In this document: positions 1 through 11,208 of the stretch, piece by piece | Layout of the letters: every line of letters begins with the position of its first letter | How positions within the stretch are numbered: position 1 is the stretch's first letter | Assembly (NCBI GenBank): GCA_002286855.1 | Contig: NRSV01000015.1 | Coordinates: 186,001 to 250,000, forward strand | Length of the DNA: 64,000 bases | Direction: 5' to 3' | DNA from: Bipolaris cookei | Taxonomy: Eukaryota > Ascomycota > Dothideomycetes > Pleosporales > Pleosporaceae | Position numbers and translations under genes: made by a program | The notes under the pieces: generated by a model | The model's database searches: none | The model's input: the letters and a program-made list of their open reading frames with translations, nothing else | Told to the model about the DNA's origin: nothing

Positions 1-553
1 CAGAAGGGCCACGTTGAGAGGCTCGCCGCCCTACAGTTCCTGCGAGTGGCTCGACGGGTGCATAGGGTGGTGACCGTAGGTTGTAGAGTCTGTCTGCGGC
101 TGTTTGGATAGTCGCCTGTTGCCTGCTCGGATTCAATTGAATAGCTGGATCGCGTGCCCGCCCAGAGCTTGTGCGTGCTGGGACCCTGACGCCCCTCGAG
201 TATGGGTCTCTGTATGACGAGGGTGGTGCGCGCGGTACGTCTGGCGCAGCCGGTATGGACTCGCCCATTGCGCCGGTGGTGGGAGGAAGGATAATCTTGC
301 TGTTCCGCCGTCTCTGAGTGACAGGGTCTGAGGAGGAAGCTACGACTGGACGGGCAGTGTTACTGGGCATGGCGGTCGACATGGCGGTCGACATGGCGGT
401 CTCGGGTGGAGATGCGCCAGCTGGTTGGGCATCGGCCGGGCGACGGTATGACGTTGCGCGCTTTGGGGCAGAGCTTTCCGGTGTCTTGCGGAGAGCAATA
501 TTAATATTGACAGCTCGTTCGGCGTAGGAGCCGCTGTTGCGCTTGTCTTCCAT
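1..553 (-). CDS. Partial gene, disordered Ser/Pro/Arg-rich N-terminus
   Basis: An ATG at 551-553 (minus strand) opens a frame with no stop to the window edge, 184 complete codons. The protein begins MEDKRNSGSYAERAV and is rich in Ser, Pro, Ala, Thr and Arg, as in an intrinsically disordered N-terminal tail. A 12-bp unit encoding T-A-M-S is repeated at about 367-402. No domain is recognisable in the visible part and I do not assign a function. The open length in a GC-rich region and the absence of a competing plus-strand frame support it as real. It would be transcribed divergently from KEX2. The start codon is the first ATG in the frame and is inferred. Confidence 0.6.
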   Translation of the reverse strand, partial: MEDKRNSGSYAERAVNINIALRKTPESSAPKRATSYRRPADAQPAGASPPETAMSTAMSTAMPSNTARPVVASSSDPVTQRRRNSKIILPPTTGAMGESIPAAPDVPRAPPSSYRDPYSRGVRVPARTSSGRARDPAIQLNPSRQQATIQTAADRLYNLRSPPYAPVEPLAGTVGRRASQRGPS

Positions 554-1665
554 GTTGCGACGGGTTCATGAGGCGGGCAATGGTGAAGCGAGTGGGGGCC
601 ACCACCACTGGGTGCGAGAAGGCACAGATCTCAGGCTGGATGCAGACTCTGTGCGCAGGGAGCACTGTCACATGGACCCTTAGAGAAGCGGCTCGAGTGG
701 TAACATTTGTGGTAGCTACCTACTGTAGGTGTAGTACGAAGAACAAATGTGGCGGTGCGGCCGAGGCGCTGGCAGACAGGCAGCGCAAAAACTCGGGTCC
801 AACTGAAGCACAATGACGACGGGGGAGCCACACTACAGGAAGACGCTATATACAAGGGAAGAGGAGGAGCGGCAGGGCAGCAGGGAAGAGACAGATATCC
901 ATGGTCAGCGCATGGTGGAAATGGGTGGCGGGAGGGCGTGAAAGAGAGATGGCTGGAGACAGCGTCTGCCACGGCCGCCCGGCCGCCCGCCTCGACCCAT
1001 GTGCACACGCACCGGCGGGCGGCACAGCAGAACAGCAGGCATGGCATGGCATGGCAGGCATACTAGCACTAGTACACAGTAAGTCGAGTAGTCTCGGCGC
1101 CTAAGTGGGCTGTCTCTATTAGTATCAGCATCTGCATATGGAAGCATAAGCGCGGATGCGGACCGCCCAAACAGGCAAGGCGTGCGTGGCGCGAGGGCAA
1201 AGAGTAGAGTACACACGCTCTCACAAATGCTTGTTTCACCCGCGCCCTTCAGCCACGTTCCCACTCCAAACCACATTCCGGCGTCGAGGGACATCATTGT
1301 CTTCTCCAGTTACTCAACTCTCCGTGTCTTCTCCCGCGCTCGTCCCCTGGTTGCATTTTCTCAAGTACACACCCGCTGGCACGGTTGGCCTGACCTATCC
1401 CTGTCTCTGGTACTCCGCATCCCTCAGGTTAGCCGGCGCAATCTGGCTTCTCCATAAGCCGAATAATTAGCCATCTATCCATCCCTACCCTCACCCGACG
1501 ACCACAGTATCCTCATCCCTGAGCCCTCGCCCCTCAACTCTCAAATTTCCCGCGCCCCGCACATAGACAGTCGTCTGTACCTGGCCAGCTCCGTGCAACG
1601 CGCCTCAGCTACTACATGATCGCAGCCGGTTGCTCATAGCCTTCTTTCCTTTCGGCGCCCTCGCC
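554..1665. other. Divergent intergenic region, no gene seen
   Basis: This 1.1 kb lies between the left-edge gene and KEX2, which are transcribed away from each other. Short overlapping frames on both strands show no family resemblance and share GC-rich bias. The 3' half, from about 1210, is pyrimidine-rich on the plus strand, typical of fungal promoters and 5' leaders. I see no convincing TATA box. Confidence 0.5.
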
Positions 1666-4194
1666 ATGCGCATTCACTTTTGGGGCCTGCTATCGGTGGC
1701 GACGCTCGCTGCAGCAGGAAATCGCCTCCCACCCCGCAACTACACGAGCCACGACTACTATGCCATCCACATTTCCCCGTCCGAGTCGCCCTCAGAAGTC
1801 GCCGCCCACCTGGGCTTGACGTACGACGGCCCCTTCGACTCGCTCGACCACCACCATATCTTCAAAGCCCCGAAACACGACAACGACATCGTAAGCGATG
1901 CACGGCAAGAGCTCAAGAGGCGTCGGCGGAAGCGTCAGGTCGGCTCCGAGTACCACCCCCTTGACAGCATTCGCTTCGCGCAGAAGCAAAAGCTCAAGCT
2001 CCGCCACTGGAAACGCAGTGTAATACCTCCACTGCCAGATCGAGCCGTCCCGGTCACGGAAGCCATCACAGCTCAGCGCAAGGTCGCAGAGCAGCTACAA
2101 ATCAAAGATCCCATTTTCGAGGAGCAGTGGCACATTTTCAACGTCAAGGCGCAGGGCAACGACATCAACGTCACCGGCGTGTGGCTGCAGGGTATCACTG
2201 GCAAAGGCGTCACTGCATGCGTTGTGGACGATGGTCTGGATTACACCAGCAACGACTTGAAAGACAATTTTTTCGCCGAGGGCTCTCACGACTACAATGA
2301 TCACGAAGACCTACCCACCCCAAAACTCTCCGACGACCGCCACGGAACAAGATGTGCTGGAGAAATTGCTGCGGGAAAGAATGATGCCTGTGGACTTGGA
2401 CTCGCCTACGAAGCCAAGGTCTCTGGCGTGCGCATCCTCTCGGGCGACATTTCAGACATTGACGAGGCACTTGCTATAAACTACGAGATGCAGAAGAATG
2501 ACATTTACTCGTGCTCGTGGGGTCCCCCTGATGATGGCAAAACCATGCAGGCACCAGGAATTCTTATTGAGAAAGCTATGGTGAATGCTGTTCAGAACGG
2601 CCGTGGCGGCAAGGGCAACATTTACGTCTTCGCAGCCGGCAATGGCGCTGCTAGCGGCGACAACTGCAATTTCGACGGTTACACCAATAGCATCTACAGC
2701 ATCACTGTCGGCGCTATTGATCAGAACAACGAACACCCATACTACTCTGAGGCATGCTCTGCCCAGCTTGTTGTAACGTACAGCAGCGGTGGCGGCGATG
2801 CCATTCATACGACCGACGTGGGCTTGAATAAATGCACCAGCTCACACGGAGGCACATCTGCTGCTGGACCAATTGGTGTGGGAGTGTACGCCCTGGTGCT
2901 CCAAGCTCGCCCTGAATTGACATGGCGCGATATGCAGTGGCTCACAGTCATGACCGCTGTCCCTCTCACTACCCCTGGCGACTGGACCAAGACGTCTATT
3001 GGCCGCATGTACAGTCACCAATTTGGTTACGGAAAGCTCGACGCTTATGCGATTGTTGAAAAGGCCAAGACCTGGGAGCTCGTCAAGCCTCAAGCCTGGT
3101 TCTATTCACCCTGGATGCATGTCCGAAAGCCGATTCCAGAGGGTGACAAGGGCCTCGCTAGTTCTTTCGAAGTGACACCAGACATGCTCAAAAATGCAAA
3201 CTTTGAGCGCGTGGAGCACATTACCGTGACCATGAACGTAGAGCACGAGCGTCGCGGAGATCTCAGTGTCGAGTTGCGATCGCCAGGTGGCATGGTCTCG
3301 CACCTCTCAACTGCTCGCCGCTCGGACGAAGCGCCCTATGGTTACATTGACTGGACCTTTATGTCAGTCGCCCACTGGGGAGAAAGCGCCATTGGCAACT
3401 GGACCGTTATCATCAAAGACGTAAAAGCAGGCAACGGCAAGACTGGCGTTTTCACCGACTGGAAGCTGCGTCTCTGGGGCGAATGCATTGACGCATCCAA
3501 AGCCAAGCCCCATCCAATGCCCGACGAGCACGAGGACGACGACCACGACAAGATTGACGATCATCCCGCGCACGTCACCAGTGTCGCTGTCCCCTCTAGT
3601 GCTGAGCCAACCATCACCTCCGTCCCTACTGATCACCCTGACCGCCCCGTCAATCAGAAACCCACTCCAACACCGGCTGACAGTAGTTCCCAGACTTCCG
3701 CTACTGCTGCCGCCGCGCCCACCGCAACCGCAATGGAACCTGCCACAGACGCGAGCGAAAACTTCCTACCCAGCCCCTTCCCCACCTTTGGGGTCTCAAA
3801 ACACACCCAAATCTGGATCTATGGCGCCCTCGGCCTCATCCTTGTCTTCATCGCAGGTCTCTGCACCTACCTCTTCATTGCCCGCCGTAAGCGCATCAAG
3901 GACTCGCGCGACGCGTACGAATTTGAGGTTTTGGACGGTGATGAGGACAGAGATGATGCGGGCTTGCTACCTGGTGCTGGTGCTGGTGCAAGGAAGAAGC
4001 GCGCGAAGAGGGGAGGCGAGCTTTACGATGCTTTTGCGGGCGAGTCCGATGAGGATCTTCTGAGTGATGATGATGATGATGGCAACGAGGGCCCGTATAG
4101 GGATCAGGAACGTTTCAACGAGAAGTATGCGCAGGATGAAGGGAGTGAGGAGGAAGGAAGCGGTAGTGGAGGGAGTTCGGTGGGGAGGAAGTAG
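1666..4194 (+). CDS. KEX2: Kexin, Golgi prohormone-processing serine protease
   Basis: Single-exon gene of 842 aa. Kexin cleaves secretory precursors after Lys-Arg or Arg-Arg in the late Golgi. The visible order is: hydrophobic signal (residues 1-18), pro-region with basic sites and a probable autoprocessing Lys-Arg at 116-117, then an S8 catalytic domain. Its catalytic residues are Asp188 (VDDGLDY), His226 (HGTRCAGE), oxyanion Asn326 (AAGNG) and Ser398 (GGTSAAGP). A P/homoB domain follows (about 470-615), then a Ser/Thr/Pro stalk, one membrane span (about 716-738) and an acidic cytosolic tail of about 100 residues, as in Golgi-recycled kexins. ATG 1666 is chosen because it puts the signal peptide at the very N-terminus; the frame upstream has only a non-ATG extension. 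All catalytic residues are present. Confidence 0.96.
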   Translation: MRIHFWGLLSVATLAAAGNRLPPRNYTSHDYYAIHISPSESPSEVAAHLGLTYDGPFDSLDHHHIFKAPKHDNDIVSDARQELKRRRRKRQVGSEYHPLDSIRFAQKQKLKLRHWKRSVIPPLPDRAVPVTEAITAQRKVAEQLQIKDPIFEEQWHIFNVKAQGNDINVTGVWLQGITGKGVTACVVDDGLDYTSNDLKDNFFAEGSHDYNDHEDLPTPKLSDDRHGTRCAGEIAAGKNDACGLGLAYEAKVSGVRILSGDISDIDEALAINYEMQKNDIYSCSWGPPDDGKTMQAPGILIEKAMVNAVQNGRGGKGNIYVFAAGNGAASGDNCNFDGYTNSIYSITVGAIDQNNEHPYYSEACSAQLVVTYSSGGGDAIHTTDVGLNKCTSSHGGTSAAGPIGVGVYALVLQARPELTWRDMQWLTVMTAVPLTTPGDWTKTSIGRMYSHQFGYGKLDAYAIVEKAKTWELVKPQAWFYSPWMHVRKPIPEGDKGLASSFEVTPDMLKNANFERVEHITVTMNVEHERRGDLSVELRSPGGMVSHLSTARRSDEAPYGYIDWTFMSVAHWGESAIGNWTVIIKDVKAGNGKTGVFTDWKLRLWGECIDASKAKPHPMPDEHEDDDHDKIDDHPAHVTSVAVPSSAEPTITSVPTDHPDRPVNQKPTPTPADSSSQTSATAAAAPTATAMEPATDASENFLPSPFPTFGVSKHTQIWIYGALGLILVFIAGLCTYLFIARRKRIKDSRDAYEFEVLDGDEDRDDAGLLPGAGAGARKKRAKRGGELYDAFAGESDEDLLSDDDDDGNEGPYRDQERFNEKYAQDEGSEEEGSGSGGSSVGRK

Positions 4195-4571
4195 ATGACC
4201 ATTCCTCTCTTGCTCTCTTTGTGTCCTGTTGTCTTGAAGTTCAAGCTCGCATCTACGTGTCCTACGTACGACAGGCGTTTTTTTTTCTCGTTTTCTGTTA
4301 TTGAACTCGGGAACTTCATTTGGGCGGCGTTTGAAAGATTCCTGCGCTTGCTTTTATAGTCGGATTAGAATATGAAAGAATGGTGGCTTCTTCAACATGA
4401 GGAATGTGTTTGTGAATGACAACCTTTGAGATGGGAAAATCGAATGCTTTTTTTTATCGAGGTGCATATATATGAGATGTGTGGACAAGAGGGATGGGAA
4501 TATGGGGGGGTATCATTACTTGTATACGGATAGAATCACTTTTTTGTTTTTGTCCCAAAATGAATAAAAGT
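4195..4571. other. Convergent 3' intergenic region
   Basis: Lies between the ends of KEX2 (+) and RCL1 (-). It contains T-runs and A/T-rich stretches suited to polyadenylation on both strands (for example 4278-4290 and 4448-4456). No gene is seen. Confidence 0.5.
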
Positions 4572-5786
4572 TTATGCCACTTTTCTTCCCACATTACCCA
4601 CACCTTTACCTACTACACTAATAACAATCTCTTCCCTCTCACCCCCCGCTTCTCTAAAGCCCCATGCACTACCCCCAAACATCTTCGCATCCCTCGCCAG
4701 CTGGATAATTTCCTCACTGGCCAGTACCTCCTTGCCCAGCGCCACTCTACCAACATCCTCGCTGCCCATAGCCATAAGCATGAGGACTGTGGGCGCGGCT
4801 ACGTTTTCTACACAGCCTCCCTGGGCAATCTTCTCGAGCAGCTGGTATGCGCACTGCTTGCCTATTTCGTCTGCGGGGACGCCGCCGTCGGGCGGGGAGC
4901 ACACATCGGCAGAGTATATGCAGCCTGTGCTGCTTTCCGCCACGAGACTGATGCCAAAGCCTACAGCACCCTTGACTTTGCCTGAGGCGTGGCCTTTTGC
5001 GTTGGTGGGGATTAAGGGCGCGGGACTTGCGTCTGAGAAGATGTATGTGTCTGGTACGAATTTATTGAGGATACCTCGTGCGGTGAAAGTCATGCGTTCG
5101 TTGTTAGTCTTGGGGACTTCGACACAGTATGCTACGCCGCGGATTTTCTTGACTCGGCCCGAGTTTAATAGGTGCAGTGTCTTGGGGAGACGGACTTGGT
5201 GGTTGAACACGAGTTGGACTTCGCCACCTGCGCCTTTGCCTCCTGCGGGAGCGCATGAACGCTTGAGGATGCGCAGTTCGATGTTGCGCTCAACGGCAAA
5301 GTTTTTATAGAGCGGTAGTATGGCGGTGCGGACTGTGTCAGCTGAAACGTCGCCAGCGATTGTAGATGAGGTGACGCAGCCTTCGCCATGGAAAATGACG
5401 TTCATGTTGCCTTTGCTGAATGGCGAAAGGATGCATAGGGGAATCAGCCACCAGCTTACTCCTCGCTTTCTGCATTCTGCCGGTATCTCGTGGCGGATTA
5501 CGCCTCCGCTTGCGCCAAGGCCTTCTGCTGAGCCTGTAATGAGTCCTGGGCGGTATACGAGCGTCGTGCCCGTCATGCTAAATTGTATTTGCGAGCCATT
5601 CGTCACCGAGTCGAGGAGTCGAATGAAGTTTGTTTCATGGCGAGTTAAACCGGGGTTGGTCGACGAAGAGCGGATTTGCGATATGCGAACGGGTCGGCCG
5701 GTGAGGGTTGCAAGCAGGAGGCGGGAAATCAGATACCGATGGCCAGTGAAGTTGATCGGTTGCTGGAGAGAGTCATCTAGAGCCAT
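4572..5786 (-). CDS. RCL1: RNA 3'-terminal phosphate cyclase-like protein Rcl1
   Basis: Single-exon gene of 404 aa. Rcl1 is the nucleolar, catalytically inactive member of the RNA cyclase family. It partners the GTPase Bms1 in the SSU processome and is needed for early 18S pre-rRNA processing. The family fold is visible from the N-terminus (FTGHRYLISRLLLATLTGRP) through RPGLITG, the RGVAYCVEVP segment and a C-terminal GGCVENVAAPTVLMLMA stretch. The length suits the family (yeast protein about 367 aa); the extra is at the C-terminus, which ends in a Gly/Val-rich segment. It is divergent from the RTC4-domain gene across a 267-bp shared promoter. Confidence 0.93.
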   Translation of the reverse strand: MALDDSLQQPINFTGHRYLISRLLLATLTGRPVRISQIRSSSTNPGLTRHETNFIRLLDSVTNGSQIQFSMTGTTLVYRPGLITGSAEGLGASGGVIRHEIPAECRKRGVSWWLIPLCILSPFSKGNMNVIFHGEGCVTSSTIAGDVSADTVRTAILPLYKNFAVERNIELRILKRSCAPAGGKGAGGEVQLVFNHQVRLPKTLHLLNSGRVKKIRGVAYCVEVPKTNNERMTFTARGILNKFVPDTYIFSDASPAPLIPTNAKGHASGKVKGAVGFGISLVAESSTGCIYSADVCSPPDGGVPADEIGKQCAYQLLEKIAQGGCVENVAAPTVLMLMAMGSEDVGRVALGKEVLASEEIIQLARDAKMFGGSAWGFREAGGEREEIVISVVGKGVGNVGRKVA

Positions 5787-6053
5787 GGTGCGCGGTTGTG
5801 CTGTAGGGTAGAGGTATGCGGAGTGTGGAATTGAAGATGCGCTGCGCTGCTATGCGACTGGAACTTTTTTTGGCGGAGCTTGACGATAAGATAAGACTAG
5901 CGCAAACGCGGTCTCTGCGCGTCTCGCGTTGGACGAATCGTCCGCATGTCTCCGCATGAGCGCATAACCGGTTCTGAATCGATCTGCACAGTGTCAGTTC
6001 TTAATTGTACCGTCTGATTCTATGATACTTTGGTTGCAGTATCTCATGTGACA

Positions 6054-7733
6054 ATGGCGGGTCTGAGTAGGAAGAATGTTCGTCCGCTGCTCCGCGCGGT
6101 CAATGGGAAGCGACATGCGACCAATGATGATCATGAAGAACCGGCAGGAAAGAGACGAGCAGAGAGCAAGACGACTCCTGCAAAGCAACAAGAAGAAATC
6201 GACATCAATGCCGATCCATTGTCCTCCGATGATGAATTACGTGCTCCCCCACCACGACCAGCCAAGTTCTCGAAACCTACTATGCCAGCACCTCGCAATG
6301 TGGATACAGAATTGAAGAGACCCCAAAGGAAGCCCGTGAAAAAGAACGCATCAATACGAGCACCAACCAGGGGTGCATACAAAAATAGCCAAGCACTCAA
6401 AGCGGGAGATGGGCAAACTGAAGACAAGGAGAATACTTTCGCATCTTCCCAAGCGTCAACTAGCGATGGGCCAATCCAGTGGGGTATGGAACATGTCTCT
6501 CAGAAGAATGAAAAGAATGCGAAAGGATATGGTTCAAAAACAAAAATCATACACGCACCAGCACCAAAGAAGTTTGGGAAGGGTCCATCCAAGCCTGCTG
6601 TGCGAATATATGGATCAGCAAGTCAATCAAAGGGCGAGCAGCCGAGCCAGGATTCTGATAGTGACTCGAGTGTCTCCATGTTGGATAAAGATGAGTTGCA
6701 AGAGCTCGCTGAAGAACTGGGCGAACCTAATTTGTCCGATGACGACGATTTACGGAGAGTGAATAGTAAAGCAACATCTAAGAAGGCCAAAGACAAGGAC
6801 GCCGGGGTTGTCCCTTACGATGACGATAAGCTATCCGAAGTACTCGATTCAATATCAGAACAACCCATGTCAGAAAAGTCAAAGAAAGCCGCGAAATCAG
6901 CCCAATTGTTAAAACAACTCAACTCCTGGAAAGAGAACAACGACCCTTCCTCACAGCCCGGCTCAAGCGCCGCCCAAGACCATCTCAACGAAGTAAGAAA
7001 TTACATCGAACACCTCCCAGAGATTGAAGAAGAAGGCACCCGCTGCCCCCTCTGCAGCCACCCCGTCTCCCAAACCGACTACTGGACCTTCTGGACCTCC
7101 AAACCCAAAACCGTAAGACACAAATCCGCATTCTGCCACTTCCACAAAAAGTTTTCCGCACAGCAAGCCTACATCGACGCCGGGTACCCTCCTATAGACT
7201 GGAAACTCCTCCCCCGCCGTCTGAAATCTCACAAATCCACCCTCCGCCAAATCCTCCTCAACCAACGCCCCAGCCTCCACAGATCCCGCTATGAACCCCT
7301 CGCTTTAACAGGAAAAGCTTCCTCCATCCCCTCCAAACGCACAGATCTCCCCCCTTCCCACCAAGCACAACTAGACTCCTACGCCCTGGACGACCGCGCC
7401 GCATACCCGGGCTACTACGGCCCCCACGGCCGCCGCCTCATTACCGAGAATATTCTCGACCTCCTCAAAGAAGATATCAAGGGGTGCGGTGATGCGGTCG
7501 TGCAGGCCTCGGGGGTTGCGGCGTTTGTGCAACAGGTTATGGTACCTGAGGCGGCGGTCTTGCTTATTATGGAGGATTGTGAGGTTGGGTGGGACGAGGC
7601 AGAGGGGGTGCGGGAGGAGACGTACGAAATGGGGGTTTTGGTTCATGAGGAGATTGAGGATGAGGTTGTTGCGGAAGAGAGCGAGGAGGAGGAGGAGGAG
7701 GAGGAGGAGGAGGAGGAGGAGGAGAAGTATTAG
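6054..7733 (+). CDS. RTC4-domain (restriction of telomere capping) nuclear protein
   Basis: 559-aa single-exon protein. The first about 320 residues are a low-complexity, charged, probably disordered region with basic clusters (GKRHATNDDHEEPAGKRR) and acidic/serine patches. The last about 230 residues match the RTC4-like domain: a CPLC pair, TDYWTFWTSKPKTVRHKSAF, then a CHFH pair, then an alpha-helical region ending in LVHEEIEDE. The protein ends in a run of glutamates encoded by a (GAG)n microsatellite at about 7683-7727, likely variable between strains. Yeast Rtc4 has only a genetic link to telomere capping; the molecular role of the domain is unknown. ATG 6054 is the first ATG in frame. 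The four Cys/His residues suggest a metal site, which is inference. Confidence 0.85.
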   Translation: MAGLSRKNVRPLLRAVNGKRHATNDDHEEPAGKRRAESKTTPAKQQEEIDINADPLSSDDELRAPPPRPAKFSKPTMPAPRNVDTELKRPQRKPVKKNASIRAPTRGAYKNSQALKAGDGQTEDKENTFASSQASTSDGPIQWGMEHVSQKNEKNAKGYGSKTKIIHAPAPKKFGKGPSKPAVRIYGSASQSKGEQPSQDSDSDSSVSMLDKDELQELAEELGEPNLSDDDDLRRVNSKATSKKAKDKDAGVVPYDDDKLSEVLDSISEQPMSEKSKKAAKSAQLLKQLNSWKENNDPSSQPGSSAAQDHLNEVRNYIEHLPEIEEEGTRCPLCSHPVSQTDYWTFWTSKPKTVRHKSAFCHFHKKFSAQQAYIDAGYPPIDWKLLPRRLKSHKSTLRQILLNQRPSLHRSRYEPLALTGKASSIPSKRTDLPPSHQAQLDSYALDDRAAYPGYYGPHGRRLITENILDLLKEDIKGCGDAVVQASGVAAFVQQVMVPEAAVLLIMEDCEVGWDEAEGVREETYEMGVLVHEEIEDEVVAEESEEEEEEEEEEEEEEKY

Positions 7734-8178
7734 ATGGGTAGGGGGATGATTGTGGGTTACTGTTGTTTTAGTCGGGTGGAAGTGGATGGGGTGGGCGCGT
7801 ATTTTGTCTTTCTTATGGGACTTTATGTGTTGGAGAAACGGGGTTTTAAGAGGCTCGGTTATGGATATGGCTTGTGTTTGACATCCGAATATCTATCCTT
7901 TTTTCTTGACATTCGCATGTCTAAATTCTCTCTTCAACAAACTGAGTCTGCGTCCAATGTTCCTTTCCTTATCAAGTCCGCTTGTGAACACCGTCACAGA
8001 CCATAAATTTAGAGAGCAGAAGGGACACGGCGACGGGTATATTTTATTGCCAATCCTACTAGAAAATCCCTGGTACGAGATTTCCTAATCATAATGCTTT
8101 TGAATTACCCCCTTCATTCATTCAAAATCTTGTGTTGACGCCATTACTCCATTGCATGATATTACAAACATACATCTC
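7734..8178. other. Convergent 3' intergenic region
   Basis: Lies between the RTC4-domain gene (+) and SNU114 (-). No coding or RNA signal is seen beyond A/T-rich 3' sequence. Confidence 0.5.
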
Positions 8179-11100
8179 TTACCCGTCCAGCACACCGCTT
8201 TCGATCAAACTACGGCATAGTTCGGGCTCCAAAAACTTCTTGACGGTGACATCCTCGGCGAGACCCTTTCTTCGTCGGGTCTTGAGCACAAAATCACGTG
8301 CTAGTTGTTGTGCGGTTGCGGGTTCGAGGGGGCGGGTTGAGATGCTTGTGTCGAGAGGGTCGCCAGGGACAATGGACCAGCGATCAAAGACAAGGGAGAG
8401 AGAAACTTGGCCTTGTGTGTGAATCTGACCAGGGTTAGTAAATGTTTGCAGTAGAGTGGATTATATATGTACCCTTAAATCGGTCTCGAAACCAAAAGAG
8501 TCGATGACCGGGATCAGACCGCGCACATTGTAAAGTGGAGTACCTGCGATAGGTCCATCTTGTAAAACGTGTCCTCTTCTCCGTGCAAGAACTGTGTAAA
8601 GACTGCTCTTTGTGTCGGCTGGGCCAATCATACTGCACGAGTATACTGGCTCCATCAGCCTGGGGCTTGCCATGAGGAATGATGAATAGCATGCTCGTCG
8701 ACTCGTAGGAATGATTTGACCACCACCACGGAATATGGCTTCCGATGCGAGCTCAACGTCGGTAAGACGGAACTTTGTATTGCGAATAGGCTCTTCGCAG
8801 AGCGGGCCTTCACGTGTAGCCCAGCTGAAACCCTGTCGCAGAGTGTCTCGCACGCTTCGAAGAATCTTGCCATCGACCTCTGTAGGGAGTGTGTCGTTTT
8901 GTAAGATGTTAGGGCCCATGTCATCTGGTCCAAAAGCCCAAATATTGCGCGCTGCGAGCAGATCGTACCCGTAGTTTTGTTCAAAAAATTTGCTGACTAC
9001 ACGGACAGGATCCTTAATGTTGACTTTGCCCGCCTCAATATCTTCAGCAATTCCTGGGTCTAGTGGCTCAGCAATCATGGTAAGCTTGTTCTTCTTGTTC
9101 GGGGTGGATGCGTAGCACTTCATCGAAGACATCTCGACAACAGTCTCGCAGAACCGGGTGACTGGATCGGAGACCTTTATCTCCATGTCAGCATACAGTC
9201 GTCGAAGGTCGTGCAATACACAGTCCATGTAAAGCTCGCCAGTACCGAGAACCACGTGCTCTCCCGACTCCTCAACTTTTGTGGTGATGAGCGGATATGA
9301 CTTGTTAATCTTGCGGAGACCGTCAAGCATCTTTGGCAGCTCAGAGGGGTTGATTGGTTCGACGGCGACCTTGAAAACAGATTCAAAAAAGTGCTTAATA
9401 GGCTTGAAGATGTAAGCGTCCTCCTCGTCCGGTAGCTTGGTCGCCACGATTGTTGCCGTCTTGACGATTGAGTTGTCGACACCGCCAAGTAAAACCCAGT
9501 TACCTGCTGGCACGCCGCTAACTGGGATATTGTACCTCGATTGAGCTATCCATGTATCCGTCACTGTCGCAACAACCATGTCTTCCTCATCCTCAATTGT
9601 ATAACCTTCGCCAAGTACACGCACCGACTGCGGCGAAGTTGCGATACCGCTCAGCACTCGACCCAGTGCAGTGAATGACTTTGCGTCCGTCGCGTTGAAG
9701 AGTTTCGTGACGTGTACAACAAGGGGGCCGTTCTGGTCGCACTTTCGCATCGCTTCGGCCGTCTTTGTGTCCAAAGGTCCAGTGTAATGTTTTTGCAAAA
9801 GTCGTTGCGCACCTTCCTCTGGCGATGGAACGTGCTGCGTGATCATGTCTACAAAACCCAGGGACGGACCAAAGTACTGCTGGCATACGAGTCGCATTAG
9901 CTCCTTTGCGTCTGCTTTGTATTCAGATGGCTTGAGCCGTATGCCTAGGGTTTCTAGCGTTTCCTTGAGATCATCCGGACTTTGACTGAGTGTATGCGAG
10001 TAGATCTTGTAGACGGGCTCTAGAATCCAGTGGACAAAAGACCGTTGCGATCCTTCCTCTTGCCGCTTGCGACTGAACTTGCGGCTTCCTGGATTATAGA
10101 AAATATCGCCCCAAAGTCGCATGGCAAACTTGTCAATGTCCAATCCCTTCATGGGAACGCCGAAACCTGGAAGCTTCGAAGGGCCAGGATAGAAGTCGGA
10201 GTACATCTTGGCAAATGACTGAATGGTGAAGCACCATCTCATGCTGGAGCAGGCGAAAGCGACGTTGCCTTTTTCAGGGCTTACACGCCTGCTCTCACCA
10301 CGACCAGGGATGGTGTTCTCGATGACAGTGTTGACCTCCTCAATGACGTGCTTGATCTTGAAGTATGCGTCGCTCGGCGGTAGCTTCAGTTCCAGAATCA
10401 GGCGGTCCATCTTGTTGACCACCAGCGTGAGAGGCAAGTCCTCGAGGACTGCATGTTTGATGACCTGCTCCGTGTTGACCTGCACACCTTCAACAACATC
10501 TACCACCAACACCACTCCGTCTACCAGGCGCAATGAGGCGGCGACTTCGTCGGCGAAGTTTACGTGGCCGGGGGTGTCAAGTATGTTGAAAAGGTGCGAC
10601 TTTGACTTTGTGTTCTGGAGTACCAGACTCATTGGCGCCGCCTTGATTGAGAGGCCGCGCTCGCGTTCGAGCACGTGGACGTCGGTGTAGCGCAGCTGCT
10701 CCTCTCGCTTCTTCCCCCTCTTATAATCGAGGCGGTCCTGGATGTCGTGCGTCTCCATGACCAGCATGTCCATAAACGCAGTCTTTCCATGGTGCAAGTG
10801 TCCAGCAATGGCAATGTTTCGAATCTGATCTGGAAAGTTCATCAGATCAGTCAGCAGCTCTCTGGAATGGTAGACTGGGGGCAAGTCGGCCTCTTCAATC
10901 GAGAACTTCTTCTGCACGACTGGCGCGACAATGGGCTGGGCCAGCGACTGAGTGTCTTCCTCTTGCACCAGCACCTCGACATCGGGGCCGTATACGTCTG
11001 AGGCGGAGGGGTAGTATTGCTTGTCCTCGTGCAGGACAACGGCATTGGAGGGTCCATCGTCGACCTCCATCAACTGCTGGTTATTAGGCTCCGTCTCGTC

Positions 11101-11208
11101 TTCATCATCGACGACATAGGCGTCGGCTGCATCGCCGACGCTCTGGACATCTTCGTCGGACTCAGCCTCGCCAATAAAGTTTCCGAACTCGTCGTAAAGG
11201 TCGTCCAT
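8179..11208 (-). CDS. SNU114: U5 snRNP GTPase Snu114 (EFTUD2 / Cwf10)
   Basis: Two exons, 11208-8473 and 8424-8179, separated by a 48-bp intron (donor GTACAT, branch CTAAC, acceptor CAG), give 993 aa. Splicing restores the conserved sequence D-L-R-I-H-T-Q-G-Q at the junction; reading through would stop after RVHI. Snu114 is an EF-2-like GTPase of the U5 snRNP that with Brr2 and Prp8 drives spliceosome activation and disassembly. Visible features: acidic N-terminus (MDDLYDEFGNFIGEAESDED), P-loop GHLHHGKT, G3 DTPGHVNF, G4 NKMD, then EF-2-like domains II-V and a C-terminal KTRRRKGLAEDV motif. Length agrees with yeast (1008 aa) and human (972 aa). It is divergent from ERG10. Confidence 0.96.

Noticed and set aside
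631..1047. 138-codon minus-strand frame and overlapping plus-strand frames upstream of KEX2
   Set aside because: Several overlapping frames are open on both strands because the region is GC-rich; composition is Cys/Arg/Pro-heavy with no family resemblance.
3488..4063. 191-codon plus-strand frame inside KEX2
   Set aside because: Shadow frame of the Ser/Thr/Pro stalk and tail of kexin; low-complexity Pro/Ser/Leu composition.
4479..5811. Long plus-strand frames opposite RCL1
   Set aside because: Antisense shadows of a well-conserved gene; no independent family match.
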